Assembly: GCF_015500075.1 (NCBI RefSeq)
Contig: NZ_CP045497.1
Span: 241,509 to 305,508 of the forward strand
DNA length: 64,000 bases
Reading direction: 5' to 3'
From: Mesorhizobium sp. INR15
GTDB taxonomy: Bacteria; Pseudomonadota; Alphaproteobacteria; Rhizobiales; Rhizobiaceae
Of the stretch, positions 7,806-16,282 are shown piece after piece. Position numbers and translations under genes: made by a program. Position 1 is the stretch's first letter. Each line of letters starts with the position of its first letter. The notes beneath the pieces were generated by a model, which did not search any database, was not told the origin of the DNA, and was given only the letters and a program-made list of their open reading frames with translations.

Positions 7806-9119
7806 CTATCCGCCCCACGAGTGTTCATTTGTTCGCCCATACTTGCGAAACGATTGCCAAAAACAGGCTGCGGCGGAGGCCACCGGAATTCTGACCACTA
7901 CGGTTGTACCGACGCCGGGAGCGCTGTTGATGGTGAGCTTTCCTCTTAGCGTCGAAACCATCTGCGAACATGCGGTCAGGCCAAGCCCAGTATGGCTCCC
8001 GGCTCGCGTTGTAAAGAACGGGTTGGTTGCTTTTGCAGCGATCGCGGGCGGCATCCCTAAGCCCTTGTCGACCACTTCAAGCACTAGATAGGCGCGCGGG
8101 AGGAACGGGTGTCGCTTGACTGTCGCGGAGACAAAAACCCGGGCGTTTTTGACGCCCGACGAAGCTACCAGACCGTTCTCGATCAGCTCGTTCACCACCA
8201 ACCCGAACGGCGCCGAGGGCACGGGGTGCAAATTCGCTTTGGAACCGATCCGGATTTGAACCAAACCGCCGCGCTCTCGCACTATATCTTCTAGCAGTCG
8301 GCCGAGCGGCACACTGTTTGAATCTTGTGGCGCATAGGCGATTTGGAGCACACTGTTGGTGATCGATTCCAGTTCGCTCGCGGCATTGCGCGCAGCCTCA
8401 AGCATTTCGCTGCTTGGCTGCGTATCTGGCTTCGAATGCTCAAGGAACAGCCGCAGGGCTGTAACACGCGATCGGGTCGTATGCGCAAAGAGCGACGTGA
8501 ACGAGCGCATATGCTGGTCGCGGCGGTTGGCCAGAGCATAGCGCTGATGGATAACCAGATAGAAGGTGGCACCGAGGCCAAGCGCGATGGCGAAGATGAA
8601 CCAGTTGCGTGAGGCGGCAATGTCGATGCTGGCGGTCTGCTGCAAGGTGGCGCTGTGATCAACGGTGGGGCTCGAGATCTCGCAAATTGACTGTTCCAGC
8701 TTGGCCATGTCGGCAATGGCTTCAGCGTAGTTTTTGCGCGCCGATACAAGGGGGGCGATCTTCTGTTCGAGGGTCAGGCGAATCCCACCCAGGAGCTCGG
8801 GGGCATGATCGGGAAAAAAGCAGTTCAGATAGGGGAAGTTTTCCAGCTGCGCGACATTGACGCTCACCAGCGCCATTTGCCGATCGATGTCGGCATCAAG
8901 TTCGCCGGTCTGGTCGGCAATGCGAAGATAGCCATACACCCGTATAAGGCGCTCGCAAATCTGTGCCGCGCGCCACTGAATCTCGAAAGTCTGATTGAGG
9001 AAATCCGTCTCCTGACGGTAGCGATCCGATTGGATGAATGTCCACGCACTCAGCCCTAGCGCTGCAGCCATACCGAGATACGGCAGAACAGTGAGCAAAC
9101 GCCCGTTGAAGAACTTCAT
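7806..9119 (-). CDS. Membrane sensor histidine kinase
   Basis: 437 residues. TM1 is at about 8-27 (LLTVLPYLGMAAALGLSAW), followed by a periplasmic helical sensor of about 150 residues, TM2 (WFIFAIALGLGATFYLVIHQ), and a cytoplasmic kinase. A His in the FAHTTRSRV helix is the candidate phospho-acceptor. The ATPase shows N box VVNELIENG, G1 VDKGLGMPP, F box NPFFTTRAG and G2 TGLGLTACS. The start at 9119 overlaps the stop of the upstream gene by 4 bp (ATGA), so it is translationally coupled to the putative SUOX-fold protein. No response regulator is adjacent; an orphan one lies at 20000-20629. It is the last gene of the luxR-luxI operon. Confidence 0.85.
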   Translation of the reverse strand: MKFFNGRLLTVLPYLGMAAALGLSAWTFIQSDRYRQETDFLNQTFEIQWRAAQICERLIRVYGYLRIADQTGELDADIDRQMALVSVNVAQLENFPYLNCFFPDHAPELLGGIRLTLEQKIAPLVSARKNYAEAIADMAKLEQSICEISSPTVDHSATLQQTASIDIAASRNWFIFAIALGLGATFYLVIHQRYALANRRDQHMRSFTSLFAHTTRSRVTALRLFLEHSKPDTQPSSEMLEAARNAASELESITNSVLQIAYAPQDSNSVPLGRLLEDIVRERGGLVQIRIGSKANLHPVPSAPFGLVVNELIENGLVASSGVKNARVFVSATVKRHPFLPRAYLVLEVVDKGLGMPPAIAAKATNPFFTTRAGSHTGLGLTACSQMVSTLRGKLTINSAPGVGTTVVVRIPVASAAACFWQSFRKYGRTNEHSWGG

Positions 9120-9670
9120 TGCGTGGCTCGCAGGATGACTGGGAAAAACACCCAGATCGAATTTCTTGCGGGAACGTATGAAGCGGGCAACTGGTCGAAG
9201 GGCCAAACAATGAAGATGGGGCCTTTCTCTACCATACTGATCGGGCGGAAATCCTGGCCCGGGGGGCAAAGCGAGCCGGCCTTGTCGTTCTCGTTGCAAC
9301 GACGCTCGACCGCCAGAATCGGATTATAGGACCGGATTTCGTCCATTCGAATGTCGGAAACGAAGTTGTCATAGGCGACAACTTTGACCTCCTGTGCGGC
9401 GGTGGTTCCAGCCTTGGCAAGCACGTTTGCAAGCAGCGGCCCACGATATTCAATTTTTTCGCCCTCGCTTGTCCAGGGTGTACGCGTGTCATAGGTCTGT
9501 CGCGGAAACTCTGCCCGCAGCTGCTTCACCGAAAAGACCGCTTTGGTCTTGCCGCTGGCGTCTTGAAAGGACACTTCGTTCGGATCGAGCGGAATTTCCT
9601 CGGCGGCGCTGGCGAGCGGGAGGGCCACGGCAAATATGACGGCGCGAGCATTAGGCAACATCTTCCACAT
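9116..9670 (-). CDS. Exported protein with putative SUOX/YedY-like molybdopterin-oxidoreductase fold
   Basis: About 184 residues from MWKMLPNARAV (or MLPNAR at 9661); the longer upstream reading adds unconserved sequence. Signal peptide about residues 4-20 (LPNARAVIFAVALPLASAA). The mature domain contains FSVKQLRAEFP, YRGPLLANVLAKAG, VVAYDNFVSDI, PILAVERRC and GPIFIVWPFDQLP, the pattern of the small periplasmic relatives of the sulfite-oxidase molybdopterin domain. It is too short to be a full molybdoenzyme, so a binding or sensing role is more likely. Its coupling to the histidine kinase at 9119 suggests it presents a periplasmic signal to that kinase (inference). Confidence 0.65.
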   Translation of the reverse strand: MWKMLPNARAVIFAVALPLASAAEEIPLDPNEVSFQDASGKTKAVFSVKQLRAEFPRQTYDTRTPWTSEGEKIEYRGPLLANVLAKAGTTAAQEVKVVAYDNFVSDIRMDEIRSYNPILAVERRCNENDKAGSLCPPGQDFRPISMVEKGPIFIVWPFDQLPASYVPARNSIWVFFPVILRATQ

Positions 9671-9799
9671 CCTCGTATTCGTGCGGCCGCGATCGCGTAA
9701 CGGGGTGACGGTGCTCGATTTCACGCATTCATAAGTAACGGATTTGCCGGTGTTTGCTTTAGGAAGTCTGCCTGTCAAACCCACGATTCTCGTCGGCAA

Positions 9800-10432
9800 T
9801 TAGGCAACAGTCTTGATCCGCGCGTCGTCGCAAAGCACAGGCCCGCTTATCCGATAGATCTGGCGAGTCGTAGCAAGAGCAGCGGGAGAGATGTCTACCA
9901 TGATCCCGACAATCGACGTGCCGTCGCTTTCCGTCGATAGACCAAGCCGCTTCGGTTGCCACCCGATCGAGGCAAAACGCTCGAACCAGTAATCTTCGCA
10001 GACGATAGTTAAATTGCTGATCTGACGTTGAAGGCATAGCTCCAAGAGGCCGCAATAAATGATACCCGCAGCCTGACAGGACCGGCCTGGTTCGCGCAAA
10101 TGACGCGCGACGAAAAAGCGAGTCCATTCAAAAATGTCCTGGCCGCGTTGTACGCGACCGCTGACCAGCTGCGGGAAAACTTCGCTCATCAAATGCGGTT
10201 TGAGACTTGGAACCAGCCTGGAGCCGGCTACGACCTGACCGGCGGCGGAAATGCCGAGAAGATGAGTCGCGTCCGGCGTATCGAATGCGTCGATCTCCCG
10301 GCCGTCGGGGCGCTGCAGCGCTTGCCAGCCACGCTCGCCGACATAGATCTGATGGCGCAACTGGAAGTACTGATCGAGCTGCTCTCGATAAGCCGCACCG
10401 TTTGCGGCATCGACGACGTGAACCTTGAACAT
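9800..10432 (-). CDS. LuxI-family acyl-homoserine-lactone synthase
   Basis: 210 residues from MFKVHVVDA with GAGG 9 bp upstream; an in-frame Met at 10465 is less likely. Family landmarks are all present: LRHQIYVGERGW (R, Y and W of the N-terminal catalytic block), EIDAFDTPDATHLLG (two Asp), AGSRLVPSLKPHLMSEVFP (R of the SAM/acyl-ACP pocket) and FEWTRFFV. It should make an N-acyl-homoserine lactone from SAM and acyl-ACP. It is 72 bp downstream of the luxR-type gene on the same strand. A short CCTCAT/ATGAGG inverted repeat overlaps the RBS. The signal length cannot be predicted from sequence. Confidence 0.93.
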   Translation of the reverse strand: MFKVHVVDAANGAAYREQLDQYFQLRHQIYVGERGWQALQRPDGREIDAFDTPDATHLLGISAAGQVVAGSRLVPSLKPHLMSEVFPQLVSGRVQRGQDIFEWTRFFVARHLREPGRSCQAAGIIYCGLLELCLQRQISNLTIVCEDYWFERFASIGWQPKRLGLSTESDGTSIVGIMVDISPAALATTRQIYRISGPVLCDDARIKTVA

Positions 10433-10504
10433 CCTGGGGTCCTCATGGATGAGGATAAGGAGCATGCGCCTCCCGCGGGCGCCATACTCTGATCTGACGA
10501 TTGT

Positions 10505-11254
10505 TCAAAGCTGGATTTCGTGCCTGCGAAACGCCTCGACGATTGCCTGCACTATGTTGGCGGTATCGAGCTTCTGTCTCACATTGCGCAGATGCGTTTT
10601 GACCGTGCTCTCCGAAATACAGAGGATCCTCGAGACTTCCCAGGCCGTCTTCCCTTCTGCGGCCCATTGCAGAATTTCACATTCGCGCTTGGAGAGCGCC
10701 TGCTTCGGTGCTTTGCGCAAACCGCCGACGAGCCGATGCGCGGCCGAATAGGCATGACGGGCAAGGGCGTGAACAGTGCAGCGTGCCGATGGCCGCAGGT
10801 CAAGCTCGCTGCCTGCAAGCGTTACGGCAGCGCTTTCACCAAACGGGCATTGGATCGGTATGCAGATTCCTTCTCGTAGCCCAAACTCCGCAGCCTCGTC
10901 CATCACGCGCCGTGCGTTTGCATCGGTTCGAGCTCGGGAAACATCGCTCCAGAGGAATGGTGCGATCGCGGTCCGACACAAGGCAGCGCATGGATCGTGA
11001 CGATAATAGCTTGCGGCCATATAGTGGTCGTACCAATCGGCAGGCCAACCATTGACAAGGACATGTTCATCGAGCGCGCCGGTACTTGGGTTTGGCAAAT
11101 CGGTGATGAGACAAGCTACGTAGCCAAATGTCTGGACCCGCGCCCGTAACTGCCGAACGATTTCGTTGATGCTGGTAGCGCCGTCCATACGCGCCGTGGC
11201 TTCAAAGATCTCAACGATATCGTGCTGCAGCACGGACTGAATCGTCTTCGCCAT
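10505..11254 (-). CDS. LuxR-family quorum-sensing transcriptional regulator
   Basis: 249 residues. The N-terminal autoinducer-binding domain has the typical WPADWYDHYMAASYYRHDP motif (W, Y and D contacts for the lactone) and GLREGICIPI. The C-terminal LuxR HTH (about residues 185-245) reads LSKRECEILQWAAEGKTAWE then ISESTVKTHLRNVRQKL. It is first in a minus-strand run luxR-luxI-SUOX-like-kinase. A lux box was looked for upstream of both luxR and luxI and none was convincing. Confidence 0.92.
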   Translation of the reverse strand: MAKTIQSVLQHDIVEIFEATARMDGATSINEIVRQLRARVQTFGYVACLITDLPNPSTGALDEHVLVNGWPADWYDHYMAASYYRHDPCAALCRTAIAPFLWSDVSRARTDANARRVMDEAAEFGLREGICIPIQCPFGESAAVTLAGSELDLRPSARCTVHALARHAYSAAHRLVGGLRKAPKQALSKRECEILQWAAEGKTAWEVSRILCISESTVKTHLRNVRQKLDTANIVQAIVEAFRRHEIQL

Positions 11255-11382
11255 TTCGAGATCGTCCGGACATGTTGAGTTGGCAAAGAGATACGTGACT
11301 TCAGCTCAATCGCAACCCGTGTCGCTGCTTTTGATTACTATAGTAGGTGGCACTATAAAGCGCGGTCTGGCTGCCTCACCCA

Positions 11383-11607
11383 ATGAGGCTGAGGTCAGTT
11401 TTTGCACGCAATCTGAGGTTGCTGCGACAAGCGACATGCTTGTCGCAGGAGCAACTTGCCGATCTTGCGGGGCTTGACCGCAACTATGTCGGCAAGCTCG
11501 AGCGCGAAGAGAACTCGCCGACCGTGGACACCATGGAGGTTCTGGCGCTGGCGCTTCAAGTTGATGTCGAAATCCTGATCCGGCGCAGCATCCCACGGCG
11601 CCCTTGA
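11383..11607 (+). CDS. Small XRE-family regulator
   Basis: 74 residues, almost entirely a Cro/CI HTH: FARNLRLLRQATCLSQEQLA, then LDRNYVGKLEREENSPTVDT and LALALQVDVEILI. Proteins of this size and sequence type commonly regulate plasmid or symbiotic-island genes. It is convergent with another small XRE gene 25 bp away. Upstream, at 11348-11360, there is a GCACTATAA sequence that also occurs in front of the convergent partner. Confidence 0.8.
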   Translation: MRLRSVFARNLRLLRQATCLSQEQLADLAGLDRNYVGKLEREENSPTVDTMEVLALALQVDVEILIRRSIPRRP

Positions 11608-11631
11608 GCGTCGTCGGAAGGCTAGAAGAGG

Positions 11632-11910
11632 TCAGGAAGCCGGTTTACGTTTCTCAGTCGCCGTACCAGCCGCCGCCTTGTCGCGAGCTGTGGTCTCCTT
11701 CACCGGTCGATGGATGAGGTCTTCGACGCTTGCGCCTAGAGCGCTGGCGATCTTTTCAAGTGAGAGGATGGTGGGGTTGCGGCGCCCCGCTTCAAGACCG
11801 CTCAGATACGAGCGCGTGAACCCCGAACGGAACGAAAGCTCCTCCTGGGACAGGGTTTGTTCCCGCCGAATCCTCTGCACGTTGAGGCCAACAACCACAC
11901 GTAGGTCCAT
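11632..11910 (-). CDS. Small XRE-family regulator (convergent partner)
   Basis: 92 residues: HTH at about 5-65 (VGLNVQRIRREQTLSQEELS, FTRSYLSGLEAGRRNPTILS, IASALGASVEDLI) and a charged 25-residue tail. Related to the 74-residue protein at 11383 but clearly divergent. The promoter region on the minus strand contains GCACTATAATG, with a near-consensus TATAAT -10. Confidence 0.8.
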   Translation of the reverse strand: MDLRVVVGLNVQRIRREQTLSQEELSFRSGFTRSYLSGLEAGRRNPTILSLEKIASALGASVEDLIHRPVKETTARDKAAAGTATEKRKPAS

Positions 11911-12041
11911 GGCACGATGGTCGCCACGGCGTACACTTTAGGACGACACATTATAGTGCACATTCGTCGTTGACAGCGCCGAGCTTTGCTGCTTTGTTTG
12001 TCACAAATCGGAACGCTATTCCTATATAAGGAACATTCTTT

Positions 12042-12839
12042 TTGGCAGGCAATCTTTCGTTGGAGCGCGGCCTCGCTGTACTGGACCTGCTAAAGGATAC
12101 GGATGAGCCGATTGGCGTGCGGGACCTTGCCCGCCGTCTCGACCAGAGCGCGGCTGCAGTGCAGCGCACCCTCAACACACTCGCCGAGTATGGCTATGTC
12201 GAGCAGATTGCGGAGACGCGGCGCTACCGGCTTGGCCATTCTGTTCTGGCGTTGGCGCGGTATATTTTGCGTAAGGACCGCCTCGTTGGCTTGGCCGAGA
12301 CAGAACTCCAGGCTTTGGCTGCCGAAGGGTGCATCAATGCTTTCCTCGCCGTGAGGCGCGGCGATCGGGGCCTCTATCTCCTGACCGTACAGAGCAAAAG
12401 CCCGGTCGTCATCCGATCCTCTCCGGGCGAGACCTTCCCCTTGCACTCCACGGCGCTTGGCAAGGCCCTGTTGATGGAATTGAGCGCCGAGGCCGTCATC
12501 AGAGTTTTGGGGCAAGGTCCGCTCGAGCGGCTGACGCCAAGAACCGTCACCGAGACCAGCAAGCTCGTGGTCCAGATCAATGCTTCCGAAGGTGTCGGTT
12601 ACACCACTTCGATTGACGAGAATTTTGCAGGGCTGATTGCGGTCGGGGCGCCAGTTCGCGACGCGTCGGGCACAATTGTTGCCGGAATAAGCGTGGCCTA
12701 TCCCCGCTCGGTCGGACCGCACGTCGAAATCGCCGAGGTTGGCGAGACGGTCATGGCGGCCGCGACAAGAATTTCTGCTGGCCTTGGCCATCGAGGCCTC
12801 ATGAGCCATCAGACCAAGGATTCCAGCCATGCTGCTTAA
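12042..12839 (+). CDS. IclR-family transcriptional regulator
   Basis: 265 residues from a TTG at 12042, chosen because AAGGA lies 9 bp upstream and the IclR domain begins immediately (LSLERGLAVLDLLKDTDEPI). N-terminal winged HTH at about 5-60 (GVRDLARRLDQSAAAVQRTL, GYVEQ); C-terminal GAF-like effector domain at about 75-250 (LHSTALGKALL, GYTTSIDENFAGLIAVGAPV). Such regulators usually control the adjacent catabolic genes in response to a small acid or aromatic. It overlaps the start of the M24 peptidase gene by 11 bp, so it is co-transcribed with the cluster it probably controls. Confidence 0.9.
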   Translation: MAGNLSLERGLAVLDLLKDTDEPIGVRDLARRLDQSAAAVQRTLNTLAEYGYVEQIAETRRYRLGHSVLALARYILRKDRLVGLAETELQALAAEGCINAFLAVRRGDRGLYLLTVQSKSPVVIRSSPGETFPLHSTALGKALLMELSAEAVIRVLGQGPLERLTPRTVTETSKLVVQINASEGVGYTTSIDENFAGLIAVGAPVRDASGTIVAGISVAYPRSVGPHVEIAEVGETVMAAATRISAGLGHRGLMSHQTKDSSHAA

Positions 12840-14022
12840 CGAACCAAGGCTACGGCAACGCATGGCTGACGCCGGGCTGGATGCAGTCGTAGCGACGGCG
12901 CCAGAAAATGTTACTTACATGAGCGGATTCTGGGCTCTCCCCCAGTGGATTCGCCGTGGCCCTCAAGCCTATGTGGTGTGGCCTGCCTCCGACCGGGGTA
13001 CGCCAGAAATCATCACCAGCACGAGTACGCTCGATCTCGTTGCCGACCAAGATGTGGGTACCGCTAGGGTTCGCCGCTTTGGGGAGTTCCATGCGGAACT
13101 TGGACCTGATGCTGTTGACGACGCTGTGGGCCAAGAACATCTCCGGCTTCGCAGATTGCAGCCTCACGGCGATGCCGTCGCTGCCCTTGTGGCGGGTTTG
13201 CAAGAGGCGCAGCTTGGAAATGGTCGTATCGGTATCGACGAGACCGGGCTTGCGAGCGGAAATCTAGAGGTATTGGCGGCACGTTTGCCAAACGTCAAAA
13301 TCACGCCAGCGGCGGCGCTTCTGCGCGAGGTTCGAGCGGTCAAGACGCAAGACGAGATAAATCGGCTCAGACAGGTCGCTCGCATTGCAGAACGTTCGAT
13401 CAGAGCCGCATTAGGCGTTGCCAAGGAGGGCGCGTCTGAACTTGATCTCGCACGCGCATTTCATGTCCAGACCATCGAAGATGGGGCTTTTCCGGTCCTG
13501 GGATGCATCGGCTTTGGCGAGCGCAGCGCGCTCATGAATGTCCAGCCGTCTGATCGCAAGTTGCGCATCGGTGAGATCATCCGCTTCGATGTCGGTGGTC
13601 GATTTCGCCATTACCGCGCCGATGTCGCCCGCATCGCAACATTGGGCGAGCCGCCTCCGGAAGCCCGGCGCCTTCACCAGGCGTTGCTGCGCGGTGTCCA
13701 GCGCGCCTGCGAGATCATCCGACCGGGCATCGCGGCGTCACACGTTTTTGGCGAAGTCATGCGCGTCGTTCAGCGAGAAGGAATTCCGCATTACAGGCGC
13801 GACCACGTTGGCCATGGCATCGGCCTTGATGGGTATGATGCGCCGACGCTATCGCCGAGCAGCAGCGAGGTTCTCGAAGAGGGAATGGTGCTGTGCGTGG
13901 AGACGCCCTACTACGAAATCGGCCGATGGGGACTGCAGGTCGAGGATATGCTTGTCGTTCGAGCTGGCGGGGTCGAGCGTTTGATGGAAACAGACGGCGA
14001 ATTCATCGTGGTACCGCTATGA
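12829..14022 (+). CDS. M24-family metallopeptidase (Xaa-Pro peptidase/creatinase fold)
   Basis: 397 residues. The N-terminal creatinase-type domain (about 1-150, VVATAPENVTYMSGF) is followed by a pita-bread catalytic domain with the five expected metal ligands: Asp in IIRFDVGG, Asp in HYRADVAR, His in DHVGHGIGL, Glu in LCVETPYYE and Glu in LQVEDML. Substrates of the family range from Xaa-Pro peptides to creatine, ectoine and other amides; the neighbouring polar amino-acid ABC transporter suggests an imported amino-acid derivative. The start overlaps iclR and the stop overlaps the next start, so it is tightly coupled. Confidence 0.88.
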   Translation: MLLNEPRLRQRMADAGLDAVVATAPENVTYMSGFWALPQWIRRGPQAYVVWPASDRGTPEIITSTSTLDLVADQDVGTARVRRFGEFHAELGPDAVDDAVGQEHLRLRRLQPHGDAVAALVAGLQEAQLGNGRIGIDETGLASGNLEVLAARLPNVKITPAAALLREVRAVKTQDEINRLRQVARIAERSIRAALGVAKEGASELDLARAFHVQTIEDGAFPVLGCIGFGERSALMNVQPSDRKLRIGEIIRFDVGGRFRHYRADVARIATLGEPPPEARRLHQALLRGVQRACEIIRPGIAASHVFGEVMRVVQREGIPHYRRDHVGHGIGLDGYDAPTLSPSSSEVLEEGMVLCVETPYYEIGRWGLQVEDMLVVRAGGVERLMETDGEFIVVPL

Positions 14023-15296
14023 GCCACGCCACCGGATTCTCATGCATTCGATGCGGCAATGTCTTTCCTCTCGATCTGCAGATTGACTCCCGAGGATGCC
14101 CCAATTGTGTTGCTGTGGCGCCTGCCAACCTGAAAATGGTCTACAATTATCAGAAGCTCGCACCTGATCATCAGATACAGCAAACCGCACTGCCTTCACT
14201 GTGGCGTTACGCGGACATGCTTCCTTGCGCGTCCAGCCAAGCGATATCCCTGGGCGAAGGTCTGACGCCACTATTGCCTGCGACGGCAATGGGCAGCGCT
14301 CTTGGCGTCCCCAATCTTCTCATCAAGGACGAAGGTCGAAATCCGACCTGGTCGCACAAGGATCGGTTCTCGACCGTCGCGGTATCGATGGCGCGTTTAA
14401 CCGGAGCGCGCGTGATTGCCACCGCCTCCTCGGGAAATGCCGGCGCCTCACTTGCCGCTTACGCCGCACGAGCAGGTCTGCGATGCGTCGTCGTCACATT
14501 CGCGGGCACCGCCGGTGCGATGCTGGCGCAGATCAAGAAATACGGGGCCAAGGTTGTCCCAATGGCGGACAAATCCCAACGCTGGCCCTTGCTGGCGGCA
14601 GGCGTTGAGCGCTTTGGATGGTTTGCCACCTCGCCGTTTCAGGCACCTGTCGTTGGCAGTCATCCCGCCGGAATAGAGGGCTATAAGACACTTGCATATG
14701 AGATCTTCGAGCAAATGCACGGCTCGATGCCTGATTGGTGCGTTTTGCCGGTCTGCTACGGCGATGCCCTTGCGGGGCTGTTCCAAGGTTTCACCGACCT
14801 TCTTGAGCAGGGGAAGATTGACCGAATTCCTCGCCTTGCCGCCGCCGAGATCTACGGCTCCTTGTCTGAAGCGCTCGCCAGCAAGACAGACTTGATTGCG
14901 GAAGCTCCGGCCGAATTCGAAACGCTGGCAGTGTCGATGGGAACCACGCGAAGTGCCTTCCAGGCGTTGCGAGCGCTTCGTCTTTCGGGCGGCACCGCCG
15001 TGCGCGTCGGCAACCCCGGACTCATTGCGCTGCAGCAGCAACTGGCGGCCAGTGAGGGTATCTTTGCCGAACTTGCTTCGGTCACGCCGCTCGCAGCGAT
15101 TGAAATTCTAAGGCGGCAGGGAGTCATAGGTGCTTCGGATCGCGTGGTCGCGATTGTCACAGCAAGTGGCCTGAAGGATCTCGATCGGTCAACAGCGTCG
15201 GAAGATCGGCAGGCCGTGTTTGAAACTGCCGGACAAGCCTGGGAGCATTTGCTTCAAGACGAGGACACTAGTCGGTCGCGATACGGAACCGCCTGA
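14019..15296 (+). CDS. Threonine-synthase-like PLP enzyme with N-terminal zinc ribbon
   Basis: 425 residues starting MSHATGFSC at an ATGA overlap with the peptidase gene. A four-Cys ribbon (CIRCG then 18 residues later CPNC) precedes a fold-type II PLP domain. The Schiff-base Lys is in TWSHKDR, the phosphate-binding loop is ATASSGNAGASLAAYAARAG, and FQAPVVGSHPAGIEGYKTLA follows. It is closest to threonine synthase, which eliminates phosphate from O-phosphohomoserine, but the family also contains threonine dehydratases and related lyases. In this operon it more likely degrades or converts an imported hydroxy- or phospho-amino acid than makes threonine (inference). Confidence 0.85.
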   Translation: MSHATGFSCIRCGNVFPLDLQIDSRGCPNCVAVAPANLKMVYNYQKLAPDHQIQQTALPSLWRYADMLPCASSQAISLGEGLTPLLPATAMGSALGVPNLLIKDEGRNPTWSHKDRFSTVAVSMARLTGARVIATASSGNAGASLAAYAARAGLRCVVVTFAGTAGAMLAQIKKYGAKVVPMADKSQRWPLLAAGVERFGWFATSPFQAPVVGSHPAGIEGYKTLAYEIFEQMHGSMPDWCVLPVCYGDALAGLFQGFTDLLEQGKIDRIPRLAAAEIYGSLSEALASKTDLIAEAPAEFETLAVSMGTTRSAFQALRALRLSGGTAVRVGNPGLIALQQQLAASEGIFAELASVTPLAAIEILRRQGVIGASDRVVAIVTASGLKDLDRSTASEDRQAVFETAGQAWEHLLQDEDTSRSRYGTA

Positions 15297-15448
15297 GGAC
15301 ATTGTAGCCGAACGACCTTACGGCAGCCATGGGCATGCCGGATCAGCGTCCATTTGGTGCGCCTGGCGTGTCAACCGCAGCGTCAGCCGCAAGGTCGCGG
15401 CCAACATTTGCATGAACACAGTCAATACAAACAGGGAGAAGGTCCGTG

Positions 15449-16192
15449 ATGTCGAGGTTTGTCATCCCCTACATAGCCGCAATAGCGATCCTTGTAGCCT
15501 CAACGGCTGTCGCAAAGGAGACCATTACGGTCGGAATTACCCCAACCGGCGTGCCGTTTACTTTCGTTGATGCCGCAACCCAAAAGCCCACCGGCGCCAT
15601 GGTAGATCTTGCCACGGCCATAGCAGTCGATATCGGGGCGGATGTCGAATTTCAGATCAACGCCTTTCCGGCCCTGATCCCCGCACTGACAACCGGCAAG
15701 ATCAACCTCATCTCCGCCAGCATGTTCGTTACCGCCAAACGCCAGGAAATTATCGATTTCAGTATTCCGGTTTACACCTACGGTGAAGCGATGTTCGTCG
15801 CCGCCGGGGACAGCAACGACTATACGATCGATCAGCTCCAGGGCGAGAATGTCGGCGCGCAGATGGGTTCGACCTTTGCCGACGCACTGCAGGCGTCAGG
15901 CGTGTTCGGCCAGGTCAGGCTTTATGACTCAATAGCCGACATGATGCGTGACGTCGTTCTGGGGCGCATCAAGGCCGGCTTTGGCGATAGGCCCATCGTC
16001 GCGTACCAGATTTCGAAAAATCCCAAGCTTGGTGTTCGTCTTGTCGGTGGGTATCGACCACTGCACGAGGGCGAGGTTGCCTTGGCGGTGGCCAAGAACA
16101 ATTCGCGGCTTCTGAACCAGGTGAACGCTTCGATAGCCAAGTTTGAGAAGAACGGCGAATTGGCGAAAATCCTATCCAAATATGGACTGTGA
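15449..16192 (+). CDS. Polar amino-acid ABC transporter, periplasmic binding protein
   Basis: 247 residues, with signal peptide at about 1-22 (FVIPYIAAIAILVASTAVA) and the family-3 solute-binding fold: ITVGITPTGVPFTFVD, MVDLATAIAVDIG, FPALIPALTTGKINLISASM, RQEIIDFSIPVYTYGEAMFV and KFEKNGELAKILSKYGL. The ATG at 15449 fits the GGGAGAAGG RBS better than the GTG three bases upstream. It delivers substrate to the permease and ATPase encoded immediately downstream. A 152-bp gap from the PLP gene may contain its own promoter. Confidence 0.92.
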   Translation: MSRFVIPYIAAIAILVASTAVAKETITVGITPTGVPFTFVDAATQKPTGAMVDLATAIAVDIGADVEFQINAFPALIPALTTGKINLISASMFVTAKRQEIIDFSIPVYTYGEAMFVAAGDSNDYTIDQLQGENVGAQMGSTFADALQASGVFGQVRLYDSIADMMRDVVLGRIKAGFGDRPIVAYQISKNPKLGVRLVGGYRPLHEGEVALAVAKNNSRLLNQVNASIAKFEKNGELAKILSKYGL

Positions 16193-16282
16193 GGCGGTGC
16201 ATCGGTCCAGCAATACGATAGCTAGCTGGTCGATTTGGATCGAGCTGATCTGGCAGGTGATGTATTCGGAAAGGCAGCCCCC

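Noticed and set aside
10433..11330. lux box upstream of luxI or luxR
   Set aside because: Only short imperfect repeats were found (CCTCAT/ATGAGG at the luxI RBS); none has the usual 18-20 bp dyad.
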